From Rhodospirillaceae bacterium (GTDB lineage: Bacteria > Pseudomonadota > Alphaproteobacteria > Rhodospirillales > JABJKH01), in contig JABJKH010000027.1 of the NCBI GenBank assembly GCA_018660465.1, positions 1-33,542 on the forward strand: DNA of 33,542 nucleotides, given 5' to 3'. Made by a program: the position numbers and the translations under genes. Below, in pieces: positions 17,056-26,097 of this stretch; the first letter of the stretch is position 1, and each line of letters starts with the position of its first letter. A model generated the notes under the pieces. That model had not been told where the DNA came from, did not search any database, and saw nothing but the letters and a program-made list of their open reading frames with translations.

Positions 17056-17817
17056 TTAGCTATGGCCCAAATAGACTTCGACAACCTTGGGATCCTTTTG
17101 CACCACATCCATTGTTCCTTCTGAGAGAACTTTACCTTGATGCATAACGGTTACCCAATGCGCGATGTCTTTCACGAAATCCATGTCGTGTTCAATCACA
17201 ATTACAGACCGCCCCTGGGCGATTTTACGAAGCAGATCGCCTGTTTTCAGTCGTTCGCTCTTACTCATGCCTGCGACAGGTTCATCTAGCATCAGCAGGG
17301 CCGGGTCTTGAATCAACAACATGCCAATTTCCAACCATTGCTTTTGTCCGTGGCTGAGGGAGCCTGCTTCAGTGTGAAGCACTTCATCAAGGTAAGCGGT
17401 TTCAGCAACTTCCTGAATACGATCTTTCACGACTTCGTCTCGTTTAGAGAAGAGGGATCCAAATACATTTCGACCACGGGGAAACGAAATTTCAAAATTT
17501 TCAAAAACTGTCAGTTCTTCGAAAACTGATGGTGTCTGAAACTTCCGTCCGATACCAGCATGAACAATTTGATGTTCCTTCATACCCCTCAGTTCATTAC
17601 CACGGAACATGACGGATCCTGATGTTGCCGGGGTACGTCCGCTGATTAGATCGAGAACGGTTGTCTTGCCAGCACCATTTGGGCCAATAATAACTCTGAG
17701 TTCGTTCACCTTAATTTGGAATGATAGATCGTCTACAACCTTAAACCCGTCGAAAGAGACAGTGAGATTTTCGACACTAAGAATGCTGTCTTGATGATGT
17801 AAATTTTCCATTGTCAT
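17056..17817 (-). CDS. urtD: Urea/amide ABC importer, ATP-binding protein UrtD
   Basis: This 253-residue ATPase belongs to the LivG/UrtD branch. Walker A is GPNGAGKTTVLDLISG (about 44-59). The signature is LSHGQKQWLEIGMLL, a replacement of Gly by His that is usual in UrtD, and Walker B is LLMLDEPVAGMS. It pairs with UrtE to energise the UrtBC channel. ATG 17817 follows AGAGGA. It begins five bases after the urtC stop, so the genes are co-transcribed. Confidence 0.92.
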   Translation of the reverse strand: MTMENLHHQDSILSVENLTVSFDGFKVVDDLSFQIKVNELRVIIGPNGAGKTTVLDLISGRTPATSGSVMFRGNELRGMKEHQIVHAGIGRKFQTPSVFEELTVFENFEISFPRGRNVFGSLFSKRDEVVKDRIQEVAETAYLDEVLHTEAGSLSHGQKQWLEIGMLLIQDPALLMLDEPVAGMSKSERLKTGDLLRKIAQGRSVIVIEHDMDFVKDIAHWVTVMHQGKVLSEGTMDVVQKDPKVVEVYLGHS

Positions 17818-17822
17818 TTCCT

Positions 17823-18965
17823 CTATTTAGCCGGGTCTGTCACTGAAGACGGTCCATCGTCACGGCCGAACTTTGGAAGCTTAGGTTCGATATGGACTTT
17901 ATAAAGCCCCGCCAAACCGTCTGGGAACGCTAACACAACGCCGATAAACATGGCCCCCATGGCGAAAAGCCAAAGCTCTGGATAGGCTTCAGAAAATACC
18001 GTTTTCGCCAAGTTTACCAGCAGCGCACCATATACGGCCCCATAGATTGAAAACCGTCCCCCGACTGCACAGAAGATGACCATCTCAATCGATGGCACAA
18101 TCCCAACGAAATTAGGATGAATAAATCCTACATTGAGGGTAAACATCGCGCCACCAACACCGGCAAGTAACGCACCAAAACAAAATGCGAATATCTTGAA
18201 GTTGGCAACGTCATATCCAGAAAAGCGTGCACGGTCTTCATGACCTCGCATTGCCACCAGGACCTTTCCGAGTTTACTCTTGAGAACAAGCTGTGACGCA
18301 AATAACGCGCCCAGTATCAAGACGACTGTCACAAAATAAAATATCACCTTGGCATCATCAGTTCGAATGTCCCAGCCGTGAAGTGTCCGCAAATCAGTAA
18401 TGCCGTTAAAGCCACCGATATAACCTGCATTACCAATAATCAAGATACTGAGAGCCGCTGACATGGCTTGTGTCATGATAGCAAAATACACACCGCCAAC
18501 ACGACGCTTGAACATGGCGAGACCAACAAAGTAAGCCAGTATTGTCGGAACGATTAGAATCATGACGATGGTCAGGGGGAAACTACTGAATGGCAGCCAA
18601 AAGAATGGCAATTCGGTCATCGAGGCCCAATCCATAAAGTCAGGAATCCCCGGCGTGGATTGAACGATGCATTTACCTAATTCCTGCTGGGCACGCGTAC
18701 AACCAATATCAACTTTTGCGGCCTCGAGCTTGAGGAACATGGCCATGCAATATCCGCCAAGGCCAAAAAACACCCCCTGTCCAAGACTCAGAATGCCACC
18801 AGCACCCCAGCATATCACCAAACCAATGGCCACAAATGCAAGTGTAAGGTATTTGCTGACTAGGTTAAGACGGAATACGTCTAACCCTAAAGGCAATATT
18901 ACAAGAAGCAGCACAGCGATCACGATAAAGCTGAACCGATCTTTCTTGGGAAATAGTCTATCCAT
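17823..18965 (-). CDS. urtC: Urea/amide ABC importer, permease UrtC
   Basis: This 380-residue inner-membrane permease is of the LivM type, with about ten hydrophobic segments beginning at residues 12-50 (FIVIAVLLLVILPLGLDVF). GILSLGQGVFFGLGGYCMAM is the family hallmark near 57-76, and MRGHEDRARFSGYDV is the coupling-helix region that contacts the ATPases. The extracytoplasmic loop near 80-115 with two Cys is typical of UrtC. ATG 18965 has AAGGA about ten bases upstream. It lies 12 bases after urtB. Confidence 0.92.
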   Translation of the reverse strand: MDRLFPKKDRFSFIVIAVLLLVILPLGLDVFRLNLVSKYLTLAFVAIGLVICWGAGGILSLGQGVFFGLGGYCMAMFLKLEAAKVDIGCTRAQQELGKCIVQSTPGIPDFMDWASMTELPFFWLPFSSFPLTIVMILIVPTILAYFVGLAMFKRRVGGVYFAIMTQAMSAALSILIIGNAGYIGGFNGITDLRTLHGWDIRTDDAKVIFYFVTVVLILGALFASQLVLKSKLGKVLVAMRGHEDRARFSGYDVANFKIFAFCFGALLAGVGGAMFTLNVGFIHPNFVGIVPSIEMVIFCAVGGRFSIYGAVYGALLVNLAKTVFSEAYPELWLFAMGAMFIGVVLAFPDGLAGLYKVHIEPKLPKFGRDDGPSSVTDPAK

Positions 18966-18977
18966 AATGCGTGTTCC

Positions 18978-19904
18978 TTAGCGACTGCGTATCTTGAGGC
19001 TGAACAATCCTTGTGGGCGTATCATCAGAATTCCAATCACGGCGAGTAACGTTATAACTTTGGCTATTGAACCCGTCATGAAGAATTCTAAAGTCGACTG
19101 CGCCATTGAAATCATGAATGCTGATGCGACAGTGCCCCAAAGGCTGGCTGCGCCACCAAAAACCACGACCATGAATGTATCAACGATATAGTGCTGACCT
19201 GCATCAGGTGCCGTCGAACTAATCATCGTAAAGGCGCTGCCAGCAATGCCGGCAATGCCGCAACCAACCGCGAATGTCATCCGGTCAACGCGTGCCGTAT
19301 TAATTCCAACTGCGGAAGCCATTTCACGGTTCTGAACAACTGCGCGGACATGTTTGCCCCACATCGATTTGAGCATCATATACATGACACCAACTGTTAG
19401 GCCGATCGTGATCAGGATAACAACGATTCCATATATCTGAACGTCGATCAGATCAGAAAGTTTAACAGCCCCCATCATCCAGTCGGGCTTCACGACGCCA
19501 ACTTCGCGGGTACCAAACACCACGCGTATACTTTGTTGTAAGATTAGGCTTAAGCCCCATGTCGCAAGTAGCGTATCAAGCGGTCGTCGATAAAGGTGGC
19601 GGATCATTGCCCACTCCACGAACGCGCCAAGCGCCGCTGTAACTAAGAACGCTACCCCCATCGCGACAAAGAAATATATTCCAAACAATCCGGGTAAGTA
19701 ATTAGCAAATAACTTTGATATAACATAGGTAACGTACATGCCTATCATCATGAACTCGCCGTGCGCCATGTTGATGACGCCCAACTGTCCAAATATAATG
19801 GCTAACCCAAGCGCCATTAGAGTAAAAACCGAAAAGAGGATTAGCCCGGCGAACCCTTGCATCGCAAAGATGGAACCTAATTCGCCAAAAGAATATCCGA
19901 ACAT
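18978..19904 (-). CDS. urtB: Urea/amide ABC importer, permease UrtB
   Basis: This 308-residue permease is of the LivH/UrtB branch, with eight or so membrane segments. It has IFGQLGVINMAHGEFMMIG near 38-56 and VQNREMASAVGINTARVDR in the coupling region near 193-211. Some UrtB proteins carry a long N-terminal extracytoplasmic domain; this one is the short form. It pairs with UrtC to form the channel. It is separated from urtA by 123 bases that contain a strong hairpin, which probably lowers its expression relative to the binding protein. Confidence 0.92.
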   Translation of the reverse strand: MFGYSFGELGSIFAMQGFAGLILFSVFTLMALGLAIIFGQLGVINMAHGEFMMIGMYVTYVISKLFANYLPGLFGIYFFVAMGVAFLVTAALGAFVEWAMIRHLYRRPLDTLLATWGLSLILQQSIRVVFGTREVGVVKPDWMMGAVKLSDLIDVQIYGIVVILITIGLTVGVMYMMLKSMWGKHVRAVVQNREMASAVGINTARVDRMTFAVGCGIAGIAGSAFTMISSTAPDAGQHYIVDTFMVVVFGGAASLWGTVASAFMISMAQSTLEFFMTGSIAKVITLLAVIGILMIRPQGLFSLKIRSR

Positions 19905-19981
19905 GATGATTGGCCTTTCGAGATACGGTCTGGCCTAGAACGACCAGATATTTTTTATTTCACATAACACTTAATAAGCGT

Positions 19982-20014
19982 CGACCTGGAGCACGAGTTA
20001 TGTGCTCCAGGTCG
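19982..20014 (-). terminator. Strong hairpin between urtA and urtB
   Basis: CGACCTGGAGCAC and GTGCTCCAGGTCG form a perfect 13-bp stem around a 7-base loop, 14 bases after the urtA stop. On the minus strand no T-run follows, so partial termination or protection of the urtA message from 3' decay is more likely than full termination. Such hairpins after binding-protein genes often raise their level above that of the permease genes. Confidence 0.65.
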
Positions 20015-20027
20015 GTCGCCATTTTTC

Positions 20028-21305
20028 TTACTGGTATCCTTTTGGAAAAGGATCCGGCTCCATCAGTTCAGATTCATGCACCACATCAAACTGACCATCG
20101 GAACGAGCACGACCGACACGCAATTTGCTGTAAAGATGATTGTTTGTTTCGTGAATGCGAACATATCCCTCTGGCGCATTTTTCATTTCAATGCCAGATC
20201 CATTCACTTTCTTTATCTTATCGATATCGAAACTGCCCGCCTTCTCAACGGCTGCTTTCCACAACCAAGGCCCAAGGTAGGCATTGTTGGTAACGTCACC
20301 GATAACGATGTCGTCACCCCACATTTTCTTAAATTCTTTGATGAATTTTTTGTTGTTCGGGTTTTTGAGGCTCTGGAAATACTTTGCAAACATGTAAGTG
20401 CCTACAATATTCTCCCCACCGATACCACGAACCTCGTCTTCCGTCGCAGAAATGGTGATGACGGTTTGCTTTGTGAGATCGACTCCGGCTCCAGTGATTT
20501 GCTTATAGAAAGCAACATTTGAACCACCGACAACAATGGAAAAGATGACGTCAGGTCTCTTCAACTTCATTTTATTGATCACGGAATTGAATTGGGTATG
20601 ACCAAGGGGGTAATACTGCTCACCAATAACCTTTAGCCCGTACTTTTTCTCGATATGCTTACGAGCAATTTTGAATGATGTACGAGGCCAAATATAGTCT
20701 GAGCCAACAAAATAGAAGGTCTTTGGTTTCTTCTCTTTAATAATCCAGTCGAGGCCGGCAAGAATTTGTTGAGTAGCTTCCTGGCCTGTGTAAATTATGT
20801 TTCGCGAAGCTTCCAACCCCTCATACATGGTGGGATAGTAAAGCATGTTGTTGTACTGCTCAAAAACCGGGAGAACTGCTTTACGCGAAGCAGATGTCCA
20901 GCAACCCATCACAGCAGCGACCTTATCGTTCACGATCAATTTTTTAGCTTTTTCAGCAAAATTCGGCCAATCCGTGGCGCCATCTTCCTGGATCCATTTA
21001 ATCTGACGGCCGAGAACGCCACCTGAAGCGTTGATCTGCTTGATCGCCAGCTTCTCAGCTTGCACAGAGCCTGTCTCGCTGATCGCCATGGATCCTGTGA
21101 TTGAGTGCAGGATACCAATTGTCACGGTGTCGTCGGTAACAGCCAAACCAGTCGTGTTGACCTTACTGGTCGGGAATTCAGAATTCGCTAGAGCGCCGGT
21201 TGATAAAAGAGCTAGAGCGGGCAAAGCAAGTAGCCCACACGTAATTTTACGTCGTATGGCAGATGTCGAATGATCTGCCTTTAGTTTCTTCGTTATTCCA
21301 AACAT
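20028..21305 (-). CDS. urtA: Urea/short-amide substrate-binding protein UrtA
   Basis: This 425-residue periplasmic binding protein belongs to the UrtA/FmdD/AmiC-type family (Peripla_BP_5). An N-terminal signal (RRKITCGLLALPALALLSTGALA) ends near residue 40; its Arg pair makes Tat export possible. Family stretches are TVTIGILHSITGSMAISE, GCWTSASRKAVLPVFE and LLYYP-type MLYYPTMYEGLE (the ligand-cleft region), then GSDYIWPRTSFKIA. ATG 21305 was chosen because GGGAG lies eight bases upstream; a longer frame to 21365 is unsupported. The family binds urea or small amides such as formamide and acetamide. The nearby formamidase and the absence of urease favour an amide, by inference. Confidence 0.9.
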   Translation of the reverse strand: MFGITKKLKADHSTSAIRRKITCGLLALPALALLSTGALANSEFPTSKVNTTGLAVTDDTVTIGILHSITGSMAISETGSVQAEKLAIKQINASGGVLGRQIKWIQEDGATDWPNFAEKAKKLIVNDKVAAVMGCWTSASRKAVLPVFEQYNNMLYYPTMYEGLEASRNIIYTGQEATQQILAGLDWIIKEKKPKTFYFVGSDYIWPRTSFKIARKHIEKKYGLKVIGEQYYPLGHTQFNSVINKMKLKRPDVIFSIVVGGSNVAFYKQITGAGVDLTKQTVITISATEDEVRGIGGENIVGTYMFAKYFQSLKNPNNKKFIKEFKKMWGDDIVIGDVTNNAYLGPWLWKAAVEKAGSFDIDKIKKVNGSGIEMKNAPEGYVRIHETNNHLYSKLRVGRARSDGQFDVVHESELMEPDPFPKGYQ

Positions 21306-21375
21306 CTCAGTCACTCCCTGTTTAATTGAGGTATTTACTGATAGATAATCAACCCATTCCATCATGTTGAAATGA

Positions 21376-21397
21376 GGCTCGAAAAATCAATCGAGCC
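21376..21397 (-). promoter_or_regulatory. Hairpin in the urtA leader
   Basis: GGCTCGA and TCGAGCC form a perfect 7-bp stem around an 8-base A-rich loop, 71-92 bases before the urtA start. If the promoter lies near the palindromes, this hairpin is in the 5' untranslated RNA and could affect stability or be an attenuator. Confidence 0.35.
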
Positions 21398-21446
21398 CTT
21401 ATTCCAATGAAGGTATAGTCCTTCAGCTTAAACTTGGCTGTCGGAA

Positions 21447-21471
21447 GGTAGGTATACGTCAATTGACTACC
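21447..21471. promoter_or_regulatory. Operator-like palindrome, urtA copy 1
   Basis: The element GGTAGGTATACGTCAATTGA followed by CTACC contains TACGTCAATTGAC, one full half-site and one weaker half-site of the 16-bp palindrome. It lies 38 bases from copy 2, in direct orientation. The distance to the urtA start is about 142-166 bases. Confidence 0.55.
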
Positions 21472-21484
21472 CTCGGGTCGAGTG

Positions 21485-21510
21485 GGTAGGTGTACGTCAT
21501 TTGACGTACC
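21485..21510. promoter_or_regulatory. Operator-like palindrome, urtA copy 2
   Basis: TACGTCATTTGACGTA (21493-21508) is a near-perfect palindrome with half-sites TACGTCA and TGACGTA; the arm extends to GTAC on both sides. The same 16-bp layout recurs at 26317-26332 upstream of the formate dehydrogenase operon. A dimeric regulator, perhaps the LuxR-type protein at 25106-26026, is the obvious candidate binder. Confidence 0.6.
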
Positions 21511-21744
21511 AAACAATCTCCCTATGATAAAGTTTCGAGTGTGATATTGAGCGTCCCGAATTTTTTGTATGGGCAGCATAAACAGGATTTATAGAATCAT
21601 CCGCAAACATTCGCCCGTGGTAATCTGGCACAAGACCTGTAGTGCTCTGGCAATGGAAAGCGACCCAGTAATGTTAGAGTGGCCTTTTGTTAGGTGTTGG
21701 CATTGTAGGCAACCGAATGCTGACAAAGTGAGGCGGGCGAAAAC

Positions 21745-24700
21745 ATGATTCAACAAAAAATTGTTCGCGTTCGCAGAAATTACAACAAATGGGTATCAAA
21801 CCAAACAATTGAAGACTTTTCGCTAAGGTTTACAGCAAAGAGAATTCGAAAATGGTCGCCGTTCATCGTTGCGAACACGGCACTTGGATCCGTGTCATTC
21901 TTGGCCTTGGAATCAATTGGCGCGTCAATTACCTTGCAGTACGGTTATGTCAACGCTACGATCGCAATTCTTGTTGTATGTTTCCTAATTTTTGCTACCG
22001 GATTACCCATCAGTTACTATGCCGCAAAACACGGCGTTGATATTGACCTGTTGTCTCGCGGGGCTGGGTTTGGATATATCGGCTCAACGATTACATCACT
22101 GATCTACGCCTCATTTACATTTATATTCTTTGCAATAGAAGCCGCAATCATGTCTACAGCGCTCGAGCTGTTTTTTGGCATTCCTTTGTTTGCAGGCTAT
22201 CTGATTAGCTCAATCATTATCATTCCCATGGTGGTTCACGGATTTACATTCATCAACAAATTGCAGCTTTGCACGCAACCTATTTGGCTTGCTTTACATA
22301 TCCTACCCTTCGCGTTCATTGCGGCAAATCACCCTGAATTCTTTTCTGAATGGACCGACTTTACCGGACTCTCTGAAGATCCTGGTGGAGGATTCAATAT
22401 TCTTCTATTCGGTGCAGCATCCGCTGTCATTTTTTCGTTGGCTGCACAAATTGGTGAGCAAGTTGATTTTCTGAGGTTCCTACCTCCGAGGACCGAAAAG
22501 AACGGCTTTAAATGGTGGTGGGCGATGTTTTCTGCTGGTCCGGGCTGGATTGGCGTTGGGGGGCTAAAAATTATAGCTGGGTCGTTTTTAGTGGTCCTTG
22601 CGCTGAAAATGGCTGTGCCCGCCGAATTCGCCGGCGATCCATCACATATGTACCAAGTAGCTTTCCAGTTTGTTTTCGATTCACCCGTCGTTGTCGTCGC
22701 TGCCACAGCTCTCTTTGTCATTATTTCTCAGATTAAAATCAATGTTACGAATGCTTATGCGGGTTCTATTGCTTGGTCGAATTTTTTCTCCCGCCTAACC
22801 CATAGCCATCCTGGTCGTGTCGCATGGCTTGTCTTTAATGTTACGATTGCATTCCTCCTAATAACATTGGGGGTCTACCGTGCGTTGGAACAGATTTTGG
22901 GATTGTACTCCATCATTGCGGTCGCCTGGGTTGGCGCCTTGTCTTCAGACTTATTAATCAACAAACCCTTAGGTCTCAGCCCTTCTCATATCGAATTTCG
23001 GCGCGCTTATTTATACGACATCAACCCAGTTGGTGTTGGCTCGGTTGCGATCGCTATCATTGCGGCAATCATTTCCTACAGCGGACTTCTAGGTGAGGTA
23101 ATGAGGGCGCTTTCTTCCTACCTAGCGTTGGGAACTGCATTTTGTGCTGCGCCTCTTCTCGCGTTTGCGACTCGCGGGAAATATTATCTGGCGCGTGATC
23201 CAGAGGCAGACTTCGGTGGCGCAACAGAGGTTGAATGTTGCATTTGTGTGAACTCCTACGAAATTGAGGATATGGCAGAATGTCCCATTTATGATGGGTC
23301 GATTTGTTCTCTGTGTTGTTCACTGGATGCCCGGTGTAATGACGCCTGCAAAAAAGAAGCTCGGTACACAGATCAAATTCTTGCTTTGATGGAAGCTATA
23401 TTTCCGAAGTGGATTGTTGCTCGATTGAATTCCAGCATTGGTCATTACATCGGAATACAATTTCTTTTTTGTTTGGTTATCGGTGGCGTCCTTGGGCTTG
23501 TGTACTTGCAGACGACCATCGAAGACTGGCTGCAACACGATGGTATTCAAGGCACAATGTGGCAAATATTTTTTATACTTGTGATCATCAGTGGTGTTGC
23601 CACCTGGTTGTTTGTACTCGCCCGAGAAAGTGCCAAAGTTGCTCAAGATGAAACGTCTCGGCAGACATATTTACTTTCGGAAGAAATCGAAGCTCACAAA
23701 GTTACCGACGTGAAACTGCAGAAAGCAAAAGAGGCTGCAGAAGCCGCAAACTCGGCAAAAAGTCGCTATGTTGTCGGCCTCAATCATGAGTTTCGCACAC
23801 CACTCAACACTATTCTTGGCTATTCTCAATTGCTGGAACGTGACGGCTCAATCCCAGCACATCGTGTTGATGCCGTTCATGTTATCCGGCGCAGTTCAGA
23901 ACATCTTACTGGCCTTGTCGATGGCTTGTTAGACATATCGAAGATTGAGTCAGAACATTTTACCCTTAACAAGGATGATTTTCGGTTGGAAACTTTCCTC
24001 CTGGAAATCGTTGAAATGTTCAGGCTTGAAGCTGCCGCAAATGATGTGAGATTCGAATTCAAGTCGATTGGTAGTTTACCACTACTCATCCGTTCTGATG
24101 AAAAGCGGTTGCGTCAAGTTTTGATCAATATTTTATCTAATGCATTCAAGTTCACGCCAAATGGTGATGTCACCCTGTCTGTACTGTCAATGGACGACGA
24201 ACTCGAATTTTCCGTACGTGATAACGGTGTTGGCATTTTGCCAGCGGATCTCGAGCGTATTTTTATTCCATTCGAACGTGCCGAATCATCAATTAATAGT
24301 GCGTCGGATGGCATAGGCCTGGGACTGGCGATCACAAAAATTCTGACGGAGCGAATGGGAGGAACTGTATCTGTCGAGAGCCAAGTGAGCCGTGGAAGTG
24401 AATTTAAAGTAACCGTTCCCGTCGTCGCAGGCGTTACATCAAGTGAGGAGCAGCATAGTGACCGAACTATTATTGGGTATCGTGGGAAGCGACTTACAGT
24501 CATAGTTACGGATGATGAGCCAGCCCACTGCAAACTCATCTCGGAGATTCTAGAACCTATCGGGTTCATCGTATTGAACGCGGCGAACGCAGAAGAGTGC
24601 CTGCGATTGGCGGAAGATCGTAGCCCCGACATGTTTCTTCTCGATGTATCAATGCCAGGCATGAACGGGTTGGACCTTACGACCGCCCTACGGGAGGGCG

Positions 24701-25113
24701 GAAACAATGAAGTGCCAATCATTATGATAACTGCCAGCGCTATCGATCCAAATGAAGACAAGAATGATCAATGGAAGCACGACGACTATCTGATGAAACC
24801 AATCGAATATGACCGTTTCCTGGAAAAGATTGAAAGCAATCTAAATATCGAGTGGTTTTATGAAGGTATGTTGAACACTCATTCAGTATTAGAACCCGTA
24901 AAGTCCGCCGTTATAAACCACCCTCCTCTCCAACATATCGCGGAACTCAAAAAGCTTGGGAAGATGGGACATATCCGAGGCATTCAAACAAAACTAGATG
25001 ATTTGGAAAATGACTTTCCAGACTGCAGTGTATTCATCACAAACCTGCGTAGGTTCGTCAACGACTTCCATCTTTCGAGTTATATGGCAGAATTGGAAAA
25101 TACCCATGAATAA
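21745..25113 (+). CDS. NCS1-permease-like / hybrid histidine kinase fusion
   Basis: This 1122-residue membrane protein joins transport-like and signalling parts. Residues about 35-480 carry about 12 hydrophobic segments resembling purine-cytosine permeases (NCS1), from SPFIVANTALGSVSFLALES on. A cysteine cluster follows at 498-535: Cys 498, 499, 501, 513, 521, 524, 525, 531 and 535, likely a metal site. Two more helices lie at about 568-590 and 606-626, then a coiled linker, HisKA with His681 in NHEFRTPLN, and a HATPase with DNGVGIL near 826 and GIGLGLAI near 856. The receiver has Asp967 in FLLDVSMPG and Lys1018 in LMKPI, and an Hpt-like or unassigned helical tail ends the protein. CbrA-like kinases have a comparable transporter-kinase layout. 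Its stop overlaps the LuxR regulator start. Confidence 0.85.
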   Translation: MIQQKIVRVRRNYNKWVSNQTIEDFSLRFTAKRIRKWSPFIVANTALGSVSFLALESIGASITLQYGYVNATIAILVVCFLIFATGLPISYYAAKHGVDIDLLSRGAGFGYIGSTITSLIYASFTFIFFAIEAAIMSTALELFFGIPLFAGYLISSIIIIPMVVHGFTFINKLQLCTQPIWLALHILPFAFIAANHPEFFSEWTDFTGLSEDPGGGFNILLFGAASAVIFSLAAQIGEQVDFLRFLPPRTEKNGFKWWWAMFSAGPGWIGVGGLKIIAGSFLVVLALKMAVPAEFAGDPSHMYQVAFQFVFDSPVVVVAATALFVIISQIKINVTNAYAGSIAWSNFFSRLTHSHPGRVAWLVFNVTIAFLLITLGVYRALEQILGLYSIIAVAWVGALSSDLLINKPLGLSPSHIEFRRAYLYDINPVGVGSVAIAIIAAIISYSGLLGEVMRALSSYLALGTAFCAAPLLAFATRGKYYLARDPEADFGGATEVECCICVNSYEIEDMAECPIYDGSICSLCCSLDARCNDACKKEARYTDQILALMEAIFPKWIVARLNSSIGHYIGIQFLFCLVIGGVLGLVYLQTTIEDWLQHDGIQGTMWQIFFILVIISGVATWLFVLARESAKVAQDETSRQTYLLSEEIEAHKVTDVKLQKAKEAAEAANSAKSRYVVGLNHEFRTPLNTILGYSQLLERDGSIPAHRVDAVHVIRRSSEHLTGLVDGLLDISKIESEHFTLNKDDFRLETFLLEIVEMFRLEAAANDVRFEFKSIGSLPLLIRSDEKRLRQVLINILSNAFKFTPNGDVTLSVLSMDDELEFSVRDNGVGILPADLERIFIPFERAESSINSASDGIGLGLAITKILTERMGGTVSVESQVSRGSEFKVTVPVVAGVTSSEEQHSDRTIIGYRGKRLTVIVTDDEPAHCKLISEILEPIGFIVLNAANAEECLRLAEDRSPDMFLLDVSMPGMNGLDLTTALREGGNNEVPIIMITASAIDPNEDKNDQWKHDDYLMKPIEYDRFLEKIESNLNIEWFYEGMLNTHSVLEPVKSAVINHPPLQHIAELKKLGKMGHIRGIQTKLDDLENDFPDCSVFITNLRRFVNDFHLSSYMAELENTHE

Positions 25114-26026
25114 CCAGAACCCGAATGATATTGCCTGCATTCTGGTAGTCGATGATTCTGCAGATTCCCTAAAGTTCTTAACTGATGTCATTGAAAAGAC
25201 GGGTGATACCGTCCTTGTCGCGCTTGCTGGACAAAAGGCACTCGACGTTATTGATGAGGTTACGCCCGACGTTATCTTGATGGATGCAGTGATGCCGGGA
25301 ATGGATGGGTTCGAAACATGCCGCCGTCTGAAGGAAAACAGTAAGATGCTTCATGTCCCTGTTATCTTTATGACGGGCCTGAGCGACACGGAACACATCG
25401 TTGAAGGATTTCAAGCTGGGGGCGTTGATTATCTTGTTAAACCCATTAATCCCGATGAGCTCATTGCACGAATGCAGGTGCATCTTGCCAATGCAAAAAT
25501 GGCCCAAAGCGCTTATGTCGCAATGGATGACGCTAGACGGTATTTACTCGCCACAGACAAGCGGGGCACCATTCTCTGGAATACGCCCCAGGCCGCTCGG
25601 TTGATTATCCTATTGGAACCAGAAGAACAAACGCACGTTCTTCGCCTTCCTGAGTACGTTAGAATTTGGCTCGGAGAACAATTCGATTCTGAAATGGCTA
25701 CGTCAGCGCAACTCATGCTCACAGACACGGTTGAGCATCAGATATTGATCTCCTACATCGGGCAAAGTGGCAAGGACGAATATTTGCTGCGGATCATCGA
25801 GAATAACTTCGCTACTACACAGACTCGGTTATCTAAAAACTTCGGCCTTACGACGCGAGAGGCGGAAGTGTTGGCGTGGCTCGCCACCGGAAAATCCAAT
25901 CGTGACATCGGCTCTATTCTTGATCTCAGCCCGAGAACGATCAATAAGCATCTGGAACGGATCCATTCGAAATTGGGCGTTGAAAACCGTACAGCTGCAG
26001 CTGCAATGGCGCTAAATGCGATGTAA
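25106..26026 (+). CDS. Response regulator, REC plus LuxR-type HTH
   Basis: This 306-residue DNA-binding regulator has a receiver at residues 10-125 (VDDS, phospho-acceptor Asp60 in VILMDAVMPG, Thr in FMTG, Lys112 in LVKPI) and a middle region of about 100 residues that looks PAS-like. The C-terminal GerE/LuxR HTH is LTTREAEVLAWLATGKSNRD through IHSKLGVENR. ATG 25106 overlaps the kinase stop as ATGAATAA, which implies translational coupling and makes this the cognate partner of the permease-kinase. It probably activates urt and the formate dehydrogenase operon; the shared palindrome upstream of both supports this, by inference. Confidence 0.9.
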   Translation: MNNQNPNDIACILVVDDSADSLKFLTDVIEKTGDTVLVALAGQKALDVIDEVTPDVILMDAVMPGMDGFETCRRLKENSKMLHVPVIFMTGLSDTEHIVEGFQAGGVDYLVKPINPDELIARMQVHLANAKMAQSAYVAMDDARRYLLATDKRGTILWNTPQAARLIILLEPEEQTHVLRLPEYVRIWLGEQFDSEMATSAQLMLTDTVEHQILISYIGQSGKDEYLLRIIENNFATTQTRLSKNFGLTTREAEVLAWLATGKSNRDIGSILDLSPRTINKHLERIHSKLGVENRTAAAAMALNAM

Positions 26027-26097
26027 GAAAGTGAGTTTATGCTCACGTGACCTCGGAAGAGGGCCAGAGATTTATTGAGCAGAGAAAGTCGTTTACT

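Larger units (their letters stand above)
21306..21744. other. Divergent control region between urtA and the permease-kinase gene
   Basis: This 439-base region holds a leader hairpin near urtA (21376-21397), two copies of a palindromic operator-like element (21447-21471 and 21485-21510) and, to the right, about 230 bases with no feature I can support. GAGG about 12 bases before ATG 21745 is the likely ribosome site of the kinase gene. Both genes probably have promoters here. Confidence 0.6.

Noticed and set aside
21620-21725. Sigma-54 promoter before the permease-kinase gene (TGGCAC and TTGGCA words)
   Set aside because: Neither word has GC at the required distance from GG, so the -24/-12 pattern is not met.
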